Of a DNA stretch of 64,000 nt, positions 58,408 through 64,000 are shown in pieces. Positions within the stretch are counted from its first letter, which is position 1; each line of letters begins with the position of its first letter. The position numbers and the translations under genes are program-made. The notes under the pieces are model-generated. The model was not told the DNA's origin and did not search any database. It saw only the letters and a program-made list of their open reading frames with translations. Location: positions 6,216,001-6,280,000 of the forward strand of contig OW285196.1 in the NCBI GenBank assembly GCA_935421135.1, in the 5' to 3' direction. Source of the stretch: Bugulina stolonifera (lineage: Eukaryota; Bryozoa; Gymnolaemata; Cheilostomatida; Bugulidae).

Positions 58408-58657
58408 ATATAACAGATGTTTTAATTTGATGGAATTTCTGCTATGAAGACAGCAACAGCTAGCAGTTGATTCTCGATAGCCTTAGCAGTTTGAGAACTT
58501 TGGTTCAGTGTATTTAAAACCTTTTAAACACTCTTTGTTGTAAATATAGAATATTGCACTGATACACTGAAACAGTGCACTGTATGCAGTTGAAGATAGA
58601 GTATATATTAATACATGTACACGCATATAATTGTATATCATGGTGTATGACCCTAGC

Positions 58658-61600
58658 TTATGAAGTATGGTCACTCACGTAATCTTGGTCAGAGGTCATT
58701 AGGGCACTAATTCTTTCCATGTTTTTAATTTCCAGTTGCATTGGTGATGTCACAAGATGGCTGTTCATACTAGCGCTGTCTTTTTCTCCTGCGATGAATA
58801 TAACTAGCTTCAGTATATACATGTAATATATATACATGTAAGTATACATTACATTATTGTATTATTTGCTACACATATGAAATTCTAACAAATTACTAAT
58901 AAATATTATAGCTGTCTAATCACATGACCTACTGCCAGGAGATCAAAATCTTCATTATGGACTATAATTACGATATGCTGCCACTCATAAAAGGGTAACA
59001 GCTTCATTTAACGTGATAGGGAGCAACCATGGCCTAGTGGTTAGGGCTATAGACTCTCGTACGAGAGATCCAGGTTTGATTCCTGTAAAGGTCATTGGTG
59101 GTGTTAGGAAGGGCATCCAACTTTATAATGCTCCTGTGCTACTTTGTCCCTCTCCTCTATTCTGAATTAAGAAAAATGTTAGTATTTTCAACTCCTAGAT
59201 TTCCTATCCGGGATTAATTATGGGAAGCACATCTAGCAAGTATTTTTTTTATTTAACAAGATGGTGGACGTTGAAAGAGTAGCTGGTCAGAACAAAACTA
59301 TTTGATCACAGAGTAAAAATGGACTATAAAAGAGCGATAGGACTATGAACCAACTAACCGTTGCCAGCCCTCTTCTTCCTCAAGTACCAGACAAGGAGAC
59401 CCACCGCTGAGAGTAAGAGAAGTCCTCCAGCTCCAGCACTGACTCCAGTCACTATCTTCCCTTCCTCGCAGTTAAGATCTACACTAGCACCTGGTTTTAG
59501 ACAAGGATCCTTAGTCCTCACTGGGTCTTTAACGATATTCTGTTGCTTTATCTTTGGACCAGACGAATCAAGCACTGCTGAGCTGAAAACATCAATACTA
59601 TTGTTTGAGGAAGACAGTCACATTGGTCAATTAGGTCCTTACGTCCTTAAGTAACCAATTAAGTTCACCATTTAAACTAACTGATTCGGTCATCAGCCAA
59701 TAAGGGGGACTGTAGAAAATTTTGCAGTGAAGGGAAATCGCTATAGCATCTGCACAAAATACATGTACATGTCTGTTTTGTATTACTGCATAATATACAT
59801 GTACATGTAGAACGCAGAATACAACAGCTATGTGGCAATATTGGAATCTTCTAAAAGTGTGCACCTATTCTATTATGTGTGCCAAATTACCAAGCTAACA
59901 AATTACATTATTCAAATAGTATGCTGACAAACGACGAAACAAATAGATAGAAAATAGACAGACACAGCAGCACAAACAGCGCAACATGCAGTTAGCAGAT
60001 AGTGCCATTGTGCACATATCCGAGAGCCTTGGAGCACCTGTGACATTGTCATATACATGTATACACACCTTAGAGCACCTGTGACATTGTCATATACGTG
60101 TATACACACCTTGGAGCACCTGTGACATTGTCATATACATGTATACACACCTTGGAGCACCTGTGATGTTGAAGTTCTTTATACCTTCTACTTTTGTTAT
60201 AAGAACGTTCTCGTCTGGGCCATAAGCTCGAATATCATCAAACATTTTGTAGAATGTATGATTGTCATTCTCGAACGTGGCAGAAAGTTCAAAGTCAACA
60301 ACATCAGCTGCGATGTCGGATGTACAGAAGTAGTCGGTAAATGTGGTTGACCTGCAGGACACTTTGCAAACAACTTTTTTCTTGGAACCATTTTTCATCA
60401 ACTCCTCAAGCTAAAGAACATGTACATAGAACTCAAGCTAAAGTGCATCTATATAGCTCTCAGGCTAAAGAACATGTATATAGTGCTCAGGCTAAAGTAT
60501 ATGACTGTATTATTGTGGAAAGTAGTTTGACTTTGTACATCAAGCCATGCACGGTTGTCGATTTGATATAACGTCATTTTGTAACATTGAAGGATTATAA
60601 AACTACAGTATGCGTAAAGACATCAATGCGCTAGTACAATGCATAAAGACATCAATGTGCTAGTACAATACATAAAGACATCAGTGTGCTAGTACAATAC
60701 ATAAAGACATCAATGTGCTAGTACAATACATAAAGACATCAATGTGCTAGTACAATACATAAAGACATCAATGTGCTAGTACAATACATAAACTGTACCA
60801 ACTAACCGTCTTAACCATGGCATATCTTGCAGCACCTTCTACATTTCCATCTGAGCTATTAGTAATCGTTGGCATATTTACTACAACCTTGTTCTCTTGT
60901 TGCTTCCCACAAGGTGGTTTAGGTGTTTGTTTTGCTGTAGTTGTTGGTTCTGCTGTAGGTGTTTGTTTGACTGTAGTTGTTGGTGCTGCTGTAGTTGTTG
61001 GTGCTGCTGTAGTTGTTGGTTCTGTTGTAGTTGTTGGTGCTGCTGTAGTTGTTGGTGCTGCTGTAGTTGTTGGTTCTGTTGTAGTTGTTGGTTCTGTTGT
61101 AGTTGTTGGTGCTGCTGTAGTTGTTGGTTCTGTTGTAGTTGTTGGTGCTGTTGTAGTTGTTGGTTCTGTTGTAGTTGTTGGTGATGCTGTAGTTGTTGGT
61201 TCTGCTGTAGTTGTTGGTTCTGCTGTAGTTGGTGGTGCTGCTGTAGTTGTTGGTTCTGCTGTAGTTGTTGGTTCTGCTGTAGTTGTTGGTTCTGCTGTAG
61301 TTGTTGGTTCTGTTGTAGTTGTTGGTACTGTTGTAGTTGTTGGTTCTGCTGTAGTTGTTGGTTCTGCTGTAGTTGTTGGTTCTGCTGTAGTTGTTGGTAC
61401 TGCTGTAGTTGTTGGCTCTGCTGTAGTTGTTGGTTCTGCTGTAGTTGTTGGTTCTGCTGTAGTTGTTGGTTCTGCTGTAGTTGTTGGTTCTGCTGTAGTT
61501 GTTGGTTCTGCTGTAGTTGTTGGTGATGCTGTAGTTGTTGGTTCTGCTGTAGTTGTTGGTTCTGCTGTAGTTGGTGGTGCTGCTGTAGTTGTTGGTGATG

Positions 61601-63931
61601 CTGTAGTTGTTGGTACTGCTGTAGTTGTTGGTTCTGCTGTAGTTGTTGGTTCTGCTGTAGTTGTTGGTGATGCTGTAGTTGTTGGTTCTGCTGTAGTTGT
61701 TGGTTCTGCTGTAGTTGGTGGTGCTGCTGTAGTTGTTGGTTCTGCTGTAGTTGTTGGTGATGCTGTAGTTGTTGGTTCTGCTGTAGTTGTTGGTTCTGCT
61801 GTAGTTGTTGGTTCTGCTGTAACTTTTGGTTTTTCTGATCGAGTAGAAATTACTGGAGGTTTTGTTCTCTTTTCTGTCACAGAAACATTGGATGCAAGTG
61901 TAGCAGTTGCAAGTGATTCATCTAAAGTTACATTAGGTGCTACTAAACTTTTTAGTATGTCAAGCAAGTTCTTAGGAGAATCTGTAGGTTTCACAGTTGT
62001 GTCTTCTGTCACTGTGTGAATCAGTTGGGTAGTTGGTGAATAGACAGTTACTGATGGTGTTGTTTGTGTGGGAGGAGCTGTTGGAGGCTGAGTAATCTCT
62101 TCGGTTGCTGACACGTTTGACGCAGGCGTCACATCTTTGAGTGACTCATTTAGCGTTATACTTGAGTTTACTAAACCTTTAAGTATGTCAAGCATGTTCA
62201 ATGGCAGACTCGCAGAGTTTGGAGAAGGGTTTCCTGAAGTGGTGTCTGTACCAGAGTTTACAGGCAGGTTGTATAAAGAAGGCTGTAAATTTGGTGATCT
62301 CTTTCTTTTTGCATTTGATGGAGTTATAACCTCCTCGGCAGTGAGGTTTGACTGAACTGAGACGTTCCGATCCGCTTTATTCAGTTGAACACCATTCGAG
62401 ACCAACCTGTTGAAAATATCAAAGATATCCTTTAGGGTATGAATAGTTTTTGTGAGTGCTAAAGTTAAATTTGATTCTATTGCAATGCCTCGGTTGTTTT
62501 CAGCAAGTTTAATATCTTTTGGCACTAACCTATTAAGTATGTCAAACATATCCATTGGTTCTGCAACAACAGATCGCTTTCGTCTTTCGGGTGCATGATT
62601 TACACTTTTGGTCAAATTCGCATGATATTTTGTGGTACAGGTATATTCATAACCCCCGGAATTAACACACGAGACATCTATGACGTGGTAGTCTCTGTAT
62701 TTTACATCTCGAAGATACTGCTCTAACTGCAATGACAATAACAATACTACTAATAGTACACCATATGATTCATCAAATTGTGCGCATGAACAATACATCT
62801 TGCAGCAATAAAGCTGGTATACCCAATAAAGTGAGGCTTCTGCTCCTGCAGCCTATTCAAAACAATAAAAATACAGTAACCCTGAGGTTGTGCTGAAAAC
62901 AGTTTTTTATTTAGATGGACCTATGTAGTTAGTCACTCTGCGTGCAGTACTTGACCAACAATAGATGTTTCATTAAAACCTACGGTAAAAAATCAGAACA
63001 TCATTATATGGCCACCAGAAACAGGAAAAATAGTAAATTATTGTTTTAAAAATTCTATATAGCAAAAAGTATTTATGGACTGTCATTTATTAGTGGCATA
63101 GACGAGAAGTCGGACAGAGCATTTATTGTAGCTATTGCACCAGCAAGCTGGCCTATTGTTCTACTATAGAAGTCAGTACCAGTGGTCTACTGCATGTAAA
63201 TGAATGTTCAGATCCGTATAAGGTAAGCGAGTAAACAAAAATGTGCTAAAATCTTCATGGAAGAACACTTCTCTAAACAAGATAAGACTAAGACTCTAAT
63301 TCTGATGTTAGGGTGTTCGATTATACACAGATATACCTCACTTTAGTGTACCTGTGCATTGTACATTAGTTTTATTGATTAATATAAACAATCAATGGAA
63401 TTTCAAACCACTCATGTGTCCAAGGTTGATTACAGCTCAGTAAGAGAACTTCTAGTCTTGAAATTGCTCATACAAGCATGTCTCTCACCAGTCTAAAGTT
63501 TAGCTATTGCCTGCTAGTACCCTATGCTTGCTTTGCTACTATTATCACAACCAAATCAAGAGCTTCTTAAATGACTACAAAGGAAGTTGACAGAAGTTTT
63601 AATTCAAAGCCCTCTCACAAGAATGGAAGGCGGCCATGTTTAGTAGGAGCAAGTAGACCCCGATGGCTCTGACTATAATATAACAGAGATTTTAAATATG
63701 GAGTATTGATGGAGCAACTCAGCATTCTACGAGCAACTCTTTGGTTTAGAGATATAGACTAAAATAGACAGAGGTATATATAAAATCAAGGGGTGCTTAC
63801 CTCCGCCCTTCCAACTTTCGCTGCAAGTTCTGGTGGAACATGGATTATTGAGGAAAGAGATGAGACATCCACATAGTCTGTTTTACTGCTAATCAGCACT
63901 GAAGATTGATTTTCATTTACTTGGTTTGGCT
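58658..63931 (-). CDS. Mucin-like type I membrane protein with repeated unrecognised domain, 5' partial
   Basis: Exons on the - strand: 63931-63801, 62726-60807, 60410-60151, 59582-59359 and 58788-58658, all GT/AG with matching phases (1, 0, 0, 2, 1). They give 887 aa to TAA 58660-58658. In order: half of the unrecognised module (ending KVGRAE); its second half (LEQYLRDVKYRDYHV, then VSC and YTC); a furin-like RRKR; four FDIL repeats; a second furin-like KRKR between repeats 2 and 3; about 48 copies of a six-residue EPTTTA unit; CGKQQENKVVV and a second copy of the module (LEELMKNGSKKK, VSC); a Cys pair; a transmembrane helix (GAGGLLLLSAVGLLVWYL) with a basic stop-transfer RKKR; and a 43-residue cytoplasmic tail ending DYVSDHTS. 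The signal peptide lies beyond the window. The open frame upstream of 62726 (MYCSCAQF) is intron. Function unknown; a heavily O-glycosylated surface protein is the reasonable inference. Confidence 0.85.
59019..59231 (+). mobile_element. tRNA-derived SINE (family A) in an intron of the mucin-like gene
   Basis: Head gggagcaaccatggcctagt, B box ggtttgattcc (59073-59083), core ggtggtgttaggaagggcat with ccaac, then ttataatgctcctgtgctac and a tail with cctatccgggattaatt. It lies between the transmembrane exon and the tail exon and is antisense to the gene. Confidence 0.8.
60032..60165 (-). repeat. 41-bp tandem repeat spanning an exon end
   Basis: The motif gagcacctgtgacattgtca and then tatacatgtatacacacctt occurs with starts at 60032, 60073, 60114 and 60155, period 41. 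The last copy contains the 3' end and donor of the exon 60410-60151, so the donor-like ccaag-gtgtgt is present four times. Confidence 0.9.
60412..60790. repeat. Two short tandem arrays in an intron of the mucin-like gene
   Basis: At about 60405-60500 a unit of about 30 bases with caagctaaagaacatgtata is repeated about four times; it begins at the exon acceptor. At 60610-60790 a 29-bp unit taaagacatcaatgtgctag plus tacaataca is repeated six times. Confidence 0.85.
60945..61830 (-). repeat. Coding 18-bp minisatellite (EPTTTA mucin repeat), about 48 units
   Basis: Period 18; each unit encodes A-[EASV]-P-[TP]-T-T with silent and conservative changes, so the array is in frame throughout. Thr makes up half of it, with every Thr near a Pro, the typical substrate for GalNAc-transferases. 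Strong open frames on the opposite strand (Val/Gly-rich) are shadows. Confidence 0.95.
62727..63800. other. Intron of the mucin-like gene
   Basis: AT-rich sequence between exons 63931-63801 and 62726-60807. No repeat array or additional exon is evident. Confidence 0.5.
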
Positions 63932-64000
63932 CTACAATAGTATAAATAGAAATTGTTAATATTTTTGTCTTACTGATAATATTTGTGGCAGCCACATGAT

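Noticed and set aside
47009..58411. A single 11-kb transposon bounded by the inverted LTR-like sequences
   Set aside because: Each copy starts TG, ends CA, has its own ATAT flanks, a polyadenylation signal and, in one case, a TATA box. Two independent solo LTRs explain this better than terminal inverted repeats.
60817..62019. 400-aa Val/Gly-rich frame on the + strand
   Set aside because: Antisense shadow of the in-frame Thr-rich mucin repeat. The - strand has the domain matches, splice sites and membrane exons.
62727..62798. MYCSCAQF with a hydrophobic stretch as a start and signal peptide for the mucin-like gene
   Set aside because: The stretch ends exactly at a ttgcag acceptor. The paralogous exon at 32848 has its acceptor at the same residue, and an upstream exon at 63931-63801 supplies the first half of the module.

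Overview
This window is nuclear DNA of an invertebrate animal. The evidence is short exons with GT..AG introns, one-exon-per-domain EGF genes with phase-1 introns, MAM domains, a vertebrate-like polypeptide GalNAc-transferase, tRNA-derived SINEs, hAT-type and foldback DNA transposons and a Ty3/gypsy element. Base composition is AT-rich. Nothing fixes the phylum; an early-branching animal such as a sponge is a guess, not a result. All splice models were read by eye and have no transcript support.

Layout. (1) 1-10759, + strand: the last ten exons (525 aa) of a GALNT10-like polypeptide N-acetylgalactosaminyltransferase. Intron 6 holds a 33-bp minisatellite. Intron 9 holds a 3.9-kb array of about 102 copies of a 38-bp monomer with higher-order structure. 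(2) 10760-16846: mostly non-coding, with a 24-bp tandem array and a possible small unrecognised gene on the - strand (13.4-14.4 kb). (3) 16847-33024, + strand: a complete 26-exon secreted or surface gene (1185 aa): signal peptide, 15 EGF, 2 MAM, 2 EGF, a Thr/Pro linker and an unrecognised Cys domain. Its last exon appears frameshifted. (4) 33531-48263: a transposon-rich block. It contains an apparently young Ty3/gypsy element on the - strand, a 2.4-kb foldback (Mutator-like) element nested in an older tRNA-derived repeat, an 8-bp-TSD hAT-type element, and a 5-bp-TSD hAT-like element that itself carries an AT-rich foldback and a solo LTR. (5) 48813-49437: three orphan EGF exons (+), the first a broken fusion of two. 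(6) 49.4-58.6 kb: non-coding, with SINEs, a second solo LTR in opposite orientation, tandem repeats and a weak hammerhead-like motif. (7) 58658-63931, - strand: the 3' five exons of a mucin-like type I membrane protein (887 aa in the window).

Biological theme: genes 2 and 3 are convergent and share the same unrecognised two-exon Cys-containing module, followed by a short FDIL/SNLT repeat. One attaches it to EGF/MAM adhesion domains and the other to a Thr-rich mucin stalk, a transmembrane helix and a cytoplasmic tail. GALNT enzymes start mucin-type O-glycosylation, so the Thr-rich stalk is the kind of substrate the first gene's product would modify; that link is only inference from family knowledge. 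The other main item is the gypsy element: gag and pol are in one frame, separated by a single UGA in the CUAG context known for stop-codon readthrough, and it carries an extra zinc-knuckle ORF where env would normally lie.
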